Of a stretch of DNA of 64,000 nucleotides, positions 17,350 to 26,255 are shown piece after piece. The notes below the pieces were generated by a model, which was given only the letters and a program-made list of their open reading frames with translations, made no database searches and was not told the DNA's origin. Within the stretch, counting starts at the first letter, position 1. Each line of letters begins with the position of its first letter. The stretch is from a virus. The translations under genes and the position numbers were made by a program. The DNA lies in the IMG/VR virus record IMGVR_UViG_3300020421_001669, positions 62,001-126,000 of that record, one strand, 5' to 3'.

Positions 17350-18398
17350 AGATTGCTCTAGTTAACGATACACACTTTGGTGCGAGGTCAGACAGTTTAC
17401 CGTTTGATGCGTACTTTAAGAAATTCTATGATGAGTTTTTCTTTCCCACTCTCGCGGAAAAAGAAATCAAGACTGTCATGCATTTGGGTGATATCTTTGA
17501 TAGAAGAAAGTATATGAATTATAACACACTTAAAAGTTGTAAGGAGTATTTCTTTGACCAAGCAAAAGACCTAAATATAGATATGCATGTGGTGCCTGGC
17601 AACCACGATACATATTTTAAAAACACTAACAATGTCAACGCGCCAGAACTTCTACTGCAAGAGTATGAAAATGTCAAAGTATATCCCGAAATTACTGAAC
17701 TGGAATTCGATAACAGAAAGATTCTATTCGTTCCTTGGATATGTAGCGATAACTATAGTAGTACTATGGAAATGGTCGGCAGAACAGACGCAAAAGTTTG
17801 TTTCGGACATTTCGAGTTTTCTGGGTTCCAAATGTACGCAGGCATGCCGAATGAGCATGGAATGGATCATACTGCCTTTGAGCACTTTGATTTGGTTTGC
17901 AGTGGTCATTACCACCATCGTAGTAGCAGGGATAATGTGGTCTATCTTGGTAATCCTTATGAAATTACATGGTCGGATTTTAATGATGCACGAGGGTTTA
18001 ATATCTATGACACAGAAACGAATGAATTAGAGTTCATGCAAAATCCTTATAGAATGTTTCATAAGATATTCTATAATGATGTTGACGATAATGTTGAGTA
18101 TGATTTGACAGGATTAGTTGGGGGATGTGTAAAGGTCATCGTAGTAAAGAAAGAAAACTTTACAAAGTTTGATAAACTTATTGACTCTTTGTATAGTTGT
18201 AATCTAGTAGAACTGAAAATTATCGAAGACTTCTCAGAGTTTGAGGATAATGCTGTTGGGGATATAGATTTAAAACTGGATGATACCATTACATTGTTAA
18301 ATGATTATGTTGATAACACTGTCACTGATTTAGATAAGGACAGGTTAAAGTCTCTACTACAAACGCTGTATGTAGAGGCACAACATCACGAGAATTAA
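17346..18398 (+). CDS. 47: Recombination endonuclease subunit gp47 (Mre11/SbcD-like)
   Basis: Nuclease half of the gp46/47 complex that resects DNA ends for recombination-dependent replication and host DNA breakdown. 350 residues. Calcineurin-type metal motifs: NDTHFG (residues 7-12), GDIFDRR, GNHD and GHYHHRS. Three bases separate it from gp46. Confidence 0.96.
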   Translation: MKIALVNDTHFGARSDSLPFDAYFKKFYDEFFFPTLAEKEIKTVMHLGDIFDRRKYMNYNTLKSCKEYFFDQAKDLNIDMHVVPGNHDTYFKNTNNVNAPELLLQEYENVKVYPEITELEFDNRKILFVPWICSDNYSSTMEMVGRTDAKVCFGHFEFSGFQMYAGMPNEHGMDHTAFEHFDLVCSGHYHHRSSRDNVVYLGNPYEITWSDFNDARGFNIYDTETNELEFMQNPYRMFHKIFYNDVDDNVEYDLTGLVGGCVKVIVVKKENFTKFDKLIDSLYSCNLVELKIIEDFSEFEDNAVGDIDLKLDDTITLLNDYVDNTVTDLDKDRLKSLLQTLYVEAQHHEN

Positions 18399-18401
18399 TT
18401 T

Positions 18402-20072
18402 ATGATTTTATTTGAAAAGATAAGATGGAAAAACTTTCTGTCTACAGGGAATAGTTTTACCGAAATAGAGTTTAATCGAAGTCCAAGTACATTGGTAGTT
18501 GGTGAGAATGGAAGTGGTAAATCCACAATGCTTGATGCTGTTTGTTTTGCATTGTTCAATAAACCATTTCGTAAGATTAGTAAGACACAACTAATCAACT
18601 CTATCAATAACAAAAAACTGATAGTTGAGATTGAGTTCAGAGTAGGACAGAAAGAATTCAAAGTCATTCGCGGTGTAAAACCAAGTGTGTTTGAATTGTA
18701 TTGTGACGGACAGATGTTAGACCAAGATGCTGCTGTAAGAGATACACAAAAATATCTTGAAGAAAGTATTCTCAAGATGAACTTTAAATCTTTTACACAG
18801 ATTGTTATACTGGGTAGTGCTTCATTTACACCATTCATGCAGTTGCCTACAGCATCTCGCCGTGAAATTATTGAAGACATCCTAGACATTGAAATATTTA
18901 CAACGATGAATCAAGTCTTGAGAGATAAGATTGCTGTTCTAAGGGATGAGATTAGAGATGTAGAAACAGAAGTAGAGGTAGCAAAGTCGAAGGCCAATGT
19001 TCAAAGAAAATATATTGACCAGTTGGAACGCGACAAAAAAATTAAAGTCGATAAAATTAAGGAGAAAATAGATGAAATCATCGAGGCGTCTACTGAACTT
19101 GAAATCAAACTTTCAGAGGCAACAGCAGAGAAGGAGAGTTATGATGATCCAAAGCAACGCAAACAAAAACTGGATACTCTCAAAGACAAACTCGACTCCA
19201 ATCTCAGAAAGGCAAGAAAAGAACTCGACTTCTACCACAACACAGAAGAGTGTCCAACCTGTAAACAAGGACTAACTCACGATTTCAAAGAAGAAAAACA
19301 AAAAGAAAAGTCTGATAGGATAGGTGAGTTAGAGGAAGGATTAGAAAATATGAATTCCGAATATGATTCTGTTTATGAGGCAATGGAAAAGTATGACTCT
19401 ATATCTACGGTAATACAAGAAACACAAAGTGAAATTATTACACAGGAAAGATATCGAAATAGAATGACGCTGGAATTGAATGAAGCAGAAACTAATGTTG
19501 CAGACATCGATGAAGAAAAAAGTAAACTTAAAGATTTAGCAGTTGACTTGACAACAAAAAATAAATTGAAAACTGATAAGGGTGAGGAACAACATTACAA
19601 TACTGCTGCTACTAGTCTGCTCAAGGATACAGGAATTAAGACTAGAGTTATAAGACAGTATCTACCAATCATCAATCAGTTGGTAAATAAATATTTGGCC
19701 GCGATGGATTTCTTTGTTCACTTTGACTTGGATGAAAAGTTCAATGAGACAATAAAGTCCAGACATAGAGACAAGTTTTCTTACTCTAGTTTTAGTGAGG
19801 GTGAGAAACAAAGAATAGACTTGGCATTACTATTCACATGGCGAACAATTGCTAAGATGAAGAACAGTGCCAGTACCAACCTGTTATTACTTGATGAAGT
19901 ATTTGACAGTTCCTTGGATAACAATGGTGTTGATTATGTAATGAACCTATTGAGTACCATAGGAGAGGAAACCAATGTGTTTGTGATTTCTCACAAAGGT
20001 GACCAGTTGTTTGATAAATTTAGAAATCAGATTAAATTTGAAAAGATTAGAAACTATAGTGTGATGTCATGA
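18402..20072 (+). CDS. 46: Recombination endonuclease subunit gp46 (Rad50/SbcC-like)
   Basis: SMC-like ATPase partner of gp47. 556 residues (T4: 560). Walker A GENGSGKST near residue 35, long charged coiled coil, zinc hook CPTCKQG near residue 283, signature motif FSEGEKQRIDLAL and Walker B LLLLDEVFD near the C-terminus. The long minus-strand frame opposite its first 480 bases is a shadow. The stop overlaps the deformylase start as ATGA. Confidence 0.96.
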   Translation: MILFEKIRWKNFLSTGNSFTEIEFNRSPSTLVVGENGSGKSTMLDAVCFALFNKPFRKISKTQLINSINNKKLIVEIEFRVGQKEFKVIRGVKPSVFELYCDGQMLDQDAAVRDTQKYLEESILKMNFKSFTQIVILGSASFTPFMQLPTASRREIIEDILDIEIFTTMNQVLRDKIAVLRDEIRDVETEVEVAKSKANVQRKYIDQLERDKKIKVDKIKEKIDEIIEASTELEIKLSEATAEKESYDDPKQRKQKLDTLKDKLDSNLRKARKELDFYHNTEECPTCKQGLTHDFKEEKQKEKSDRIGELEEGLENMNSEYDSVYEAMEKYDSISTVIQETQSEIITQERYRNRMTLELNEAETNVADIDEEKSKLKDLAVDLTTKNKLKTDKGEEQHYNTAATSLLKDTGIKTRVIRQYLPIINQLVNKYLAAMDFFVHFDLDEKFNETIKSRHRDKFSYSSFSEGEKQRIDLALLFTWRTIAKMKNSASTNLLLLDEVFDSSLDNNGVDYVMNLLSTIGEETNVFVISHKGDQLFDKFRNQIKFEKIRNYSVMS

Positions 20073-20602
20073 GTGAATTAGAATTATTACCATTAAACCA
20101 TCCAATGATGAAGGTTCCACCAAATGAGTTTGATTTTGAAAAAGAAGATGCAAAGGAACTCGCTGACCTAATTTGGAAGAGACAAAGAGAACTTGGTGGG
20201 GCAGGATTGTCAGCAAACCAAGTGGGACGCAATGCAAAAATGTTTACTATGGGTGTAGACAGGGGTGAAGACTATAACTATAAAAGAGTATTGTTTAATC
20301 CACAGTTAACCGCGTATAGTGAAGAGACCGATGTCATGGAAGAAGGGTGTCTCTCGGCGCCTGGCATCACGCTGATGGTGCGTAGACCTATCAAGTGTAC
20401 CATGAGTTACAAAAACGAAGACAATGAAATGGTGTTGGAAGAGTTCGATGGTCTGTGGGCCAGAGTTGCATTACACGAGTATGACCACATGTTAGGTCAA
20501 AACTTTACTCAAAGAGTATCTAAAATTAAATTGGACAGAGCCATAAAAAAGGCAAAAAAATTCCACAAAAAATTAAAACGAGCTATTGAAAATAATAAAT
20601 AG
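20069..20602 (+). CDS. def: Peptide deformylase
   Basis: Removes formyl groups from nascent proteins. 177 residues. All three motifs are present: GLSANQVG (motif 1), EGCLSAPG with the metal-binding Cys (about residue 94), and HEYDHMLG (HExDH, about residues 136-140). Phage deformylases are known from marine cyanophages, where they are thought to help turnover of host photosystem proteins; here no photosystem gene is seen, so the benefit is open. Basic Lys-rich C-terminus. Confidence 0.95.
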   Translation: MSELELLPLNHPMMKVPPNEFDFEKEDAKELADLIWKRQRELGGAGLSANQVGRNAKMFTMGVDRGEDYNYKRVLFNPQLTAYSEETDVMEEGCLSAPGITLMVRRPIKCTMSYKNEDNEMVLEEFDGLWARVALHEYDHMLGQNFTQRVSKIKLDRAIKKAKKFHKKLKRAIENNK

Positions 20603-20629
20603 TATCACATATGAATAGAGACTGTAACT

Positions 20630-21106
20630 ATGGCCTATAGTAAGGAAGTAGTAAAAAGGTTTGAAGAAGTAACCAATAATCCACAAGCACATGGCGTAGG
20701 TAGATTTGACCCTAACGACCCACATGTTGCTACAGGACTCACTGGAGCGCCTGCCTGTGGTGATGTTATGAAGTTAGATTTAAAACTTGACCCAGAAACA
20801 GATGAAATTTTAGATGTCAAGTTTAAAACATATGGATGTGGTAGTGCTATTGCTAGTTCTAGTATGTTTGTTGAAATGCTAACAGGACTTACAATCCAAC
20901 AGGCAAAAGAAATAAAGGATAAAGATATTGCGGATGCACTTGAATTACCACCCATTAAAATACATTGTTCTGTATTAGCAGAAGATAGTATTAAAAGAGC
21001 TATTCAAGATTGGGAAGAAAAGAAAGCAGGCCGTAACTCTACTTGGTTAGAGAAAATGGGTGCTAAACCTAGAGAGGGAGAAAAAATTGCGGATAACATT
21101 AACTGA
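20630..21106 (+). CDS. iscU: IscU/NifU-type Fe-S cluster scaffold
   Basis: Scaffold on which [Fe-S] clusters are built. 158 residues. All three ligand cysteines are present: C43 (GAPACGDVMKL), C70 (YGCGSAIASSS) and C113 (IHCSVLAEDSI); an Asp follows C43 as in IscU. The HscA-recognition LPPVK motif appears as LPPIKI before C113. It overlaps the IscA-type gene by 20 bases, so the two form a small Fe-S module within the gp46-def operon. Confidence 0.93.
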   Translation: MAYSKEVVKRFEEVTNNPQAHGVGRFDPNDPHVATGLTGAPACGDVMKLDLKLDPETDEILDVKFKTYGCGSAIASSSMFVEMLTGLTIQQAKEIKDKDIADALELPPIKIHCSVLAEDSIKRAIQDWEEKKAGRNSTWLEKMGAKPREGEKIADNIN

Positions 21107-21410
21107 AGATGCTAAGAAATATTGGACAAGACTTTTAGATGAGAAACCTAGTGCAAAGTATGTACGGTTGGGCGTCAAAGGTGGCGGCTGTGCCGGATTC
21201 TCATATACATGGGACTATACTGATAATTCTGATCGTGGTGTTTTAATTGATGATATCTTAGTTGTAGATGACTACGCGGAAATGTTCTTGCATGGTAGTG
21301 AGATAGTATTTGAAAAAGACCTAGGCGGGTCTCACATTCAAGTAACCAATCCAAATGAAGTAAGTGCCTGTGGTTGTGGAGAGAGTATACAATTCTCAAC
21401 CGCAGTATAG
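21087..21410 (+). CDS. iscA: IscA/ErpA-type Fe-S carrier (HesB family)
   Basis: A-type carrier that passes clusters to apo-enzymes. I start at TTG 21087, since AGGGAG lies 6 bases before it and RITLTEDAKKYW is the usual IscA N-terminus; this gives 107 residues. Ligand cysteines: C35 (GGGCAGFSY), C95 and C97 (ACGCGES), with spacing as in bacterial IscA. Candidate clients in this phage are the radical-SAM protein at 29951 and host Fe-S enzymes. Confidence 0.93.
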   Translation: MRITLTEDAKKYWTRLLDEKPSAKYVRLGVKGGGCAGFSYTWDYTDNSDRGVLIDDILVVDDYAEMFLHGSEIVFEKDLGGSHIQVTNPNEVSACGCGESIQFSTAV

Positions 21411-21419
21411 GAGCGAATT

Positions 21420-21569
21420 ATTAACGAGAAAGAACTTGAACAATGGGTAAAAGATAATCCCATTCTAGCCAATGCTGTATTTCCATCATGTGTAGTCTTA
21501 GGGGCAGTGACAATACAGGCTGGTTTAATATTATTAATTGATTGGATGTTATATATCCATTCATTCTAG
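21420..21569 (+). CDS. Small membrane protein with apparent ATT start
   Basis: 49 residues if begun at ATT 21420, which follows TAGGAG by 6 bases; ATT 21417 is the alternative. There is no ATG, GTG or TTG near the ribosome site in this frame. Sequence: charged N-terminus (INEKELEQWVKDNP), then a hydrophobic span of about 23 residues (AVFPSCVVLGAVTIQAGLIL...). It fills the gap between iscA and the next gene, with good ribosome sites on both sides. Function unknown. Confidence 0.55.
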   Translation: MNEKELEQWVKDNPILANAVFPSCVVLGAVTIQAGLILLIDWMLYIHSF

Positions 21570-21578
21570 GAGAGAAAC

Positions 21579-21944
21579 ATGGCAGATGATTTTGATTTTG
21601 GGTTTACCGCAGTAGACGATATACCAGCAGGAGAAAGACAAGAAGCTCCTGTACAGGCGGAAATCCCTTCAGACCAGATAGATAAGATAATGGATAAACT
21701 AGAACAGTTAGAGTCTAGGATTTTATCAGCAGACAATTCTGGTATGATAAATGAACACAGAGCTTTGGTAGAAAGTGATGTCGCTAATAAACTACGCGAT
21801 GCAGAAGACTTGATACTACCATTGTTGAAAAATCTCAAAAGAAATCCAGAGAAAGATTACATCCACTGGCCGAACAGGGATGTAATTATCGATAAACAAA
21901 TCGAAAGGATACAGGCAGTCACGCGATACTTTGAGCGTATATAA
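21579..21944 (+). CDS. Conserved hypothetical protein
   Basis: 121 residues, acidic N-terminus (MADDFDFGFTAVDD) with a helical middle (SDQIDKIMDKLEQLESRI) and a C-terminal helix-rich block containing DYIHWPNRDVIIDKQIERIQAVTRYF. AGGAG is well spaced before the ATG. I recall similar proteins in marine T4-like phages but no function. Its stop overlaps the next start as TAATG. Confidence 0.75.
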   Translation: MADDFDFGFTAVDDIPAGERQEAPVQAEIPSDQIDKIMDKLEQLESRILSADNSGMINEHRALVESDVANKLRDAEDLILPLLKNLKRNPEKDYIHWPNRDVIIDKQIERIQAVTRYFERI

Positions 21945-22087
21945 TGGGTAAATTCTATCGAAGAAAACGCACAGCTGAACACCAGAAACACGAGATAAAA
22001 TTCCAAGAAAAACGGATAGAAGACCAACAAAAAGCGATAAAAGAACAGCAAAAAGCGATAGAAAAGTTGATTTCAGAGAAAAAATAA
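21944..22087 (+). CDS. Small basic coiled-coil protein
   Basis: 47 residues, start codon overlapping the previous stop (TAATG). Strongly basic N-terminus (MGKFYRRKRT), then a Gln/Lys/Glu helix with the heptad-like repeat QQKAIKEQQKAIEKL. Could bind nucleic acid or another protein; no family recognised. Last gene before a promoter. Confidence 0.6.
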   Translation: MGKFYRRKRTAEHQKHEIKFQEKRIEDQQKAIKEQQKAIEKLISEKK

Positions 22088-22142
22088 TTCAACTTTTTTG
22101 CTTTTTTGTGTTAAATCAATGACTTAGAGAGGCAGCTTTTAC

Positions 22143-22171
22143 TTGACTTCTGCTATGGGATATGCGATCAT
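22143..22171 (+). promoter_or_regulatory. GATC-class promoter for the VWA protein
   Basis: TTGACT (22143-22148), 17 bases, GATCAT (22166-22171) preceded by ATATGC. The leader contains ATTGAGAGTGAGAG just before the start codon. Two other promoters (24683, 41670) share the same three blocks. Confidence 0.65.
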
Positions 22172-22197
22172 AGTATTGTAATTGAGAGTGAGAGACT

Positions 22198-24633
22198 ATG
22201 GATATAACTTCTAAATCATACCTTGCGAAACTCCTCGCCACTGAGGATGTTTCGATTGAACATAGGAATGTACCTACCGCGTATTTCGACTTGAAGTCTA
22301 GGAAAATTGTACTTCCCAATTGGAAGGACATGCCTGATTTCTTGTATGATTTATTGATTGGTCATGAAGTTGGTCACGCTCTCGTAACTCCCGCTGAAGG
22401 TTGGCACTCTGCCTCTTCTAGTAAGGGTGCAAATTTCAAATCATTCTTGAATGTTGTAGAAGATGTTAGGAATGAGAGACTAGTTAAAATCAGATATCCA
22501 GGCTTGGTCAAGTCATTCTATAAGGGATATCAAATGCTTTACAAGAAAGACTTTTTCGGTCTTTCAAAATTACAAAAGACTCCCCAAGAATTACCACTAA
22601 TTGATAGAATCAATCTTCACGCTAAGGTTGGTGCTTTCCTTACTCTACAATTCACTGCTGAGGAACAGGTCATACTTGACAAGTGTTTCGCTGCTGAGAC
22701 TTGGGATGAGGTTGTCGCCATTGCTGAGGAGTTGTATGACTTCTCTAAGACTGAAGACGCGATGCAAGATCTTTTAGATGAACAAATGGGTATGCCCCAG
22801 TTCGGTGAAGGTGAAGATGAAGATGAAGATGACTTCGCCCAAGATGAGAATGGCGAATGGTCAGAATCACCATACGGTGAAGAAGAGTCAGATGAAGGTG
22901 AGTCCGAGTCTGGTGAAGATACTGAAGAAACTGAAGAAGGTGAAGATAGTGGCGCTCAGTCTGGTGAAGGTGAAGAGACTGAAGAAGAAACTGAAGAGAC
23001 TACTCCTTCTAAAGAAGAGTCAAAAGATACTGAAGATTCTGCTGAGTCTGGTGATAGACCAGAAGATGGCGATATCATGGAAGGTTCTGATAATACTGAA
23101 GGGTACAATCCCCACGATTTCGATGACGCGGAACCTAAGTCATTTACCGATGAAGCGTTTAGAGATGCTGAATCAAACCTAGTAGAGTCTGGTAAGACCA
23201 ATGGTGTTGTTACCGCTACTATGCCTAAGTTCAAGTCTAAGTACTTTGTTTTCCCAACTACCGATGTTTGGCCTGCCCAAGATTTCAAGTATGTTTGTGG
23301 TGGAAGGTATGATGACATTCCTGCTGGTTCTGCTACGGATGTAGAGAAAACTTTGCTTGATGAATTCATGCAAAGAAACAAGGGTTCAATCAATCAACTA
23401 GTTATGCAGTTTGAGATGAAGAAAAAAGCCACCCTATTGAGGAAGGCTCAAGTCAACAAAACTGGTAAGTTGAATGAAGATAAGTTGTGGGCATACAAGT
23501 TGACTGAAGACTTGTTCCTATCAAGTACTACTGTGCCAGATGGTCAGAACCATGGCATGATGATGTTTGTAGACTTCTCTGGTTCAATGGGTAGACACAT
23601 GGCTGGTACTATTGAACAAACACTAATTCAAGTTGCCTTCTGCAAAAAAGTTGGTATCCCATTTGATGTGTACGGTTTTTCAAACTGCGCTAACTCTCTC
23701 CAAAGTGAGAAGTTCGGAAATGCTTCTAGGGGTTCTGCTTTTCAATCTGCTAATGATGGTGAGTTGTTTATTGAGTCTGGTGGGTTCGCTCTGCTTCAGT
23801 TGATATCTTCTGAATTGCCTCAGAGTGAGTACAATAGATGTTTCAAAAAGTTACTTGGTTACAAAACTTCATTTGAGTGGAGAGATATGAAACCAAGAAT
23901 GGAAAGATATGATGTTCCTTACCATCTTTATCTTGGGTCTACTCCGCTGTCAAGTTGTATGATAGTTGGTGCTAAGATTGCTAAACAGTTCAAGGAAAGA
24001 AACAGAATTGAAGTTATGAACACGATTGTTCTTTCCGATGGTGGAAACACTTCTGACTTAGAAGTAATCTCTGAAGGTCAATATGAAGAGAGTGGTAGGT
24101 TCAGATATGAAAATGCCATCTCAAAAGAGTTTGGTTATGGATACGGTGAAGAGAAAACCGAGATTGGTAAGTTCCAATTGAAAGGCAACGGTTTGTCAGT
24201 TACCACTAACATCAAAGGGATGTATGGAACAAACTACGGTAGGGTCTCTTATGAAAGTGCTACTGCTGTTACTTTCGACTACTACAAAAAGTTTGTTGGT
24301 TCCAGAATAGTTCACTTCTTCCTAGTTGATAACAACATTAGAGAAGCGAGACAGGCATGGACTGATATGACAGGAACCTTTGCCGAGTATGATGAAAACT
24401 TTGATAAAGAAAAGTCAACTAACTGGAAGCACAATAACTTCATGTCTTGCCAGTCTAAGTTGGGAAGTGATGCTTGTTTCATTCTGAAGGGTGCTAAGTC
24501 TCTTAATGAAGAAGCAGAGTTTGAAGTCAGTTCTGATAGTAAGGCTGACATTTTGAGAGGGTTCAAGAAATTCCAGAAAGGCAAGTCCAATTCCAGACAG
24601 TTCTTGAACAGATTTATTGATGAGGTCGCGTAA
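22198..24633 (+). CDS. CobT-like protein: HExxH domain plus VWA domain
   Basis: 811 residues in three parts. The N-terminal part carries HEVGH (residues 56-60), a zinc-metallopeptidase signature. A roughly 130-residue Asp/Glu/Ser linker follows (about 205-330). The C-terminal half is a von Willebrand A domain with MIDAS FVDFSGSMG (Asp near 459) and later TIVLSDGG. It pairs with the MoxR/CobS-type AAA+ ATPase that follows under a like promoter; such AAA-VWA pairs remodel or insert metal into partner proteins. The cyanophage cobS/cobT-like pair is a known relative. The real target is unknown. Confidence 0.8.
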   Translation: MDITSKSYLAKLLATEDVSIEHRNVPTAYFDLKSRKIVLPNWKDMPDFLYDLLIGHEVGHALVTPAEGWHSASSSKGANFKSFLNVVEDVRNERLVKIRYPGLVKSFYKGYQMLYKKDFFGLSKLQKTPQELPLIDRINLHAKVGAFLTLQFTAEEQVILDKCFAAETWDEVVAIAEELYDFSKTEDAMQDLLDEQMGMPQFGEGEDEDEDDFAQDENGEWSESPYGEEESDEGESESGEDTEETEEGEDSGAQSGEGEETEEETEETTPSKEESKDTEDSAESGDRPEDGDIMEGSDNTEGYNPHDFDDAEPKSFTDEAFRDAESNLVESGKTNGVVTATMPKFKSKYFVFPTTDVWPAQDFKYVCGGRYDDIPAGSATDVEKTLLDEFMQRNKGSINQLVMQFEMKKKATLLRKAQVNKTGKLNEDKLWAYKLTEDLFLSSTTVPDGQNHGMMMFVDFSGSMGRHMAGTIEQTLIQVAFCKKVGIPFDVYGFSNCANSLQSEKFGNASRGSAFQSANDGELFIESGGFALLQLISSELPQSEYNRCFKKLLGYKTSFEWRDMKPRMERYDVPYHLYLGSTPLSSCMIVGAKIAKQFKERNRIEVMNTIVLSDGGNTSDLEVISEGQYEESGRFRYENAISKEFGYGYGEEKTEIGKFQLKGNGLSVTTNIKGMYGTNYGRVSYESATAVTFDYYKKFVGSRIVHFFLVDNNIREARQAWTDMTGTFAEYDENFDKEKSTNWKHNNFMSCQSKLGSDACFILKGAKSLNEEAEFEVSSDSKADILRGFKKFQKGKSNSRQFLNRFIDEVA

Positions 24634-24682
24634 GTGGTTGAATTTAAAGGGAAAGAAAATGAAAAAAAATTCATTTTGGCCC

Positions 24683-24711
24683 TTGACTTCTGCCCCCAAA
24701 TATGGGATCAT
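24683..24711 (+). promoter_or_regulatory. GATC-class promoter for the AAA+ ATPase
   Basis: TTGACT (24683-24688), 17 bases, GATCAT (24706-24711), with a second GATC directly after (GATCATGATCA). The leader holds ATTGAGA and GTGAGAG before the start codon. Confidence 0.65.
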
Positions 24712-24745
24712 GATCAAGTAATTGAGAAAAAGTGAGAGGTAAATT

Positions 24746-25981
24746 ATGAGTGTAAAACAGAAAGAACAGTTCCTTCAGGCCCTTGCCGATGTGAACAATT
24801 CCGCGTCTGCTGTGTTCTCCAAGGCGGAGGCAATGCAGATTGCAAAATCAAATGGGTTGAAAAATCCCATGTGGTTTTTTAAAGAGTGTAAAGTTGGTAG
24901 GAACCAATTTTCGCCAAACATGGCAACTCTAATGACAGTGGGTAATACTGCTCTCAAACCTGTCGCCGCTGAGGCGACTGCCCTTGAAGAGTCAGTATCT
25001 ACCCTTGAACCAATTGAGACAATTCAGTCTCAAGCATTGGATGCCAAGATTGTAAAACAGGCAAAACTTGCGGTGGAAATAGAAAACTTAGTTCCAGATT
25101 CAGATAGTACTTATGTCCCATTTGGGTTCCATAAAGATTTGGTGAACATCATCAAGTCTGGTATGTTCTATCCTACTTTCATTTGTGGTCTATCTGGTAA
25201 CGGTAAGACTATGATGGTGGAACAGGTTTGTGCCAAACTCAAGAAAGAAGCCATTAGGGTTAACATCTCTATCGAAACCGATGAAGATGACTTGATTGGT
25301 GGTAACACTCTCGTGGATGGTAATGTGGTTTACAGGGAAGGCCCTGTGCTGACTGCCATGAAGAGAGGTGCGATTCTCATTCTGGATGAGATTGATAGGG
25401 GTTCTAACAAGTTGATGTGCCTTCAGGCAATCCTTGAAGGGAAACCTTACTTCAATAAGAAGTCTGGTGAGGTTGTCACGCCTGCTACTGGTTTCAATGT
25501 GATTGCTACTGCAAACACAAAAGGTAGGGGTTCCGATGATGGTAAGTTCATGGGTGCTCAAGTTCTGGATGAGGCGTTCCTAGAAAGGTTCGCTATCACG
25601 GTTGAACAGGAATATCCTTCTAGTGTTCAAGAGAAGAAAATTGTCATGAACAAAATGGGTGTTGCTGAGTGTGTCGATGAAGACTTTGCTGATAAGTTGG
25701 TCATGTGGGCTGACATAATCAGAAAGACTTTCTACGAAGGTGGAATCGATGAGTTGGTTTCTACCAGAAGGTTGGAACACATTGTCAAGGCATACGCCAT
25801 GTTCTCTGATAGACTCAAGGCAATTCAGTTGTGTGTCAATAGGTTTGATACCGACACCAAGTCTGCCTTCATTGACCTTTACACTAAGGTTGATGCTGGT
25901 GCCACGGTTGAAGAAATCATGGACAATCCTACCGATGGTTCTGAAGATAACAACCCAGAGGCTGATGACTATGACTTTTAA
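24746..25981 (+). CDS. cobS: MoxR/CobS-type AAA+ ATPase
   Basis: 411 residues. Walker A GLSGNGKT (about 147-154), Walker B AILILDEIDRGS, sensor 1 NVIATANTKGRG, arginine-finger region AFLERFAITVEQEYPS. The N-terminal 90 residues have a small helix-turn segment (KAEAMQIAKSNGLKNPMWFF). Cyanophages carry the same gene annotated as cobS (cobaltochelatase subunit), but the pairing with a VWA protein fits a general MoxR-VWA chaperone, and no CobN is seen. Overlaps the next gene by 11 bases. Confidence 0.88.
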   Translation: MSVKQKEQFLQALADVNNSASAVFSKAEAMQIAKSNGLKNPMWFFKECKVGRNQFSPNMATLMTVGNTALKPVAAEATALEESVSTLEPIETIQSQALDAKIVKQAKLAVEIENLVPDSDSTYVPFGFHKDLVNIIKSGMFYPTFICGLSGNGKTMMVEQVCAKLKKEAIRVNISIETDEDDLIGGNTLVDGNVVYREGPVLTAMKRGAILILDEIDRGSNKLMCLQAILEGKPYFNKKSGEVVTPATGFNVIATANTKGRGSDDGKFMGAQVLDEAFLERFAITVEQEYPSSVQEKKIVMNKMGVAECVDEDFADKLVMWADIIRKTFYEGGIDELVSTRRLEHIVKAYAMFSDRLKAIQLCVNRFDTDTKSAFIDLYTKVDAGATVEEIMDNPTDGSEDNNPEADDYDF

Positions 25982-26249
25982 CCCAGACTACAAATACAAT
26001 GAAGGAGCTCTTATCAAAGAGCTCCAAACTTATATAGATGCCACTTATGGTGAGCACTACTCTATCAATAAGTATCAGGCAACCGAATTTATTATTGACG
26101 GTGGTCATGGTGAAGGATTTTGTATCGGGAATATTTTGAAGTACGCCCAGAGATACGGTAAGAAAGACGGTTACAACCGCAAAGATTTAATGAAAGTATT
26201 GCACTATGCAATAATCGCTCTTCATGTACACGATATGGAGCACGAATAA
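25971..26249 (+). CDS. DUF3310-type small phage protein
   Basis: 92 residues from ATG 25971 (ATG 25965 is an alternative but closer to the GAGG site). NKYQATEFIIDGG, FCIGNILKYAQRYGKKDG and DLMKVLHYAIIAL are the DUF3310 pattern found in many phages, sometimes described as nucleotide-kinase related. The function is not established. It overlaps the cobS-like gene and is followed by a structured untranslated region. Confidence 0.8.
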   Translation: MTFNPDYKYNEGALIKELQTYIDATYGEHYSINKYQATEFIIDGGHGEGFCIGNILKYAQRYGKKDGYNRKDLMKVLHYAIIALHVHDMEHE

Positions 26250-26255
26250 TCAGTT

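Noticed and set aside
18395-18889. 164-residue minus-strand frame opposite gp46
   Set aside because: It lies wholly over the gp46 P-loop region, has no ribosome site or known domain, and no other gene is on the minus strand.
22956-23393. 145-residue minus-strand frame, Ser/Pro rich
   Set aside because: It is the mirror of the acidic Glu/Ser/Thr linker and following part of the VWA protein; composition explains it.
25740-25970. Long 5' extension of the DUF3310-type gene
   Set aside because: The upstream part lies in another frame of the AAA+ gene and is not protein-like; the family N-terminus fits ATG 25971.
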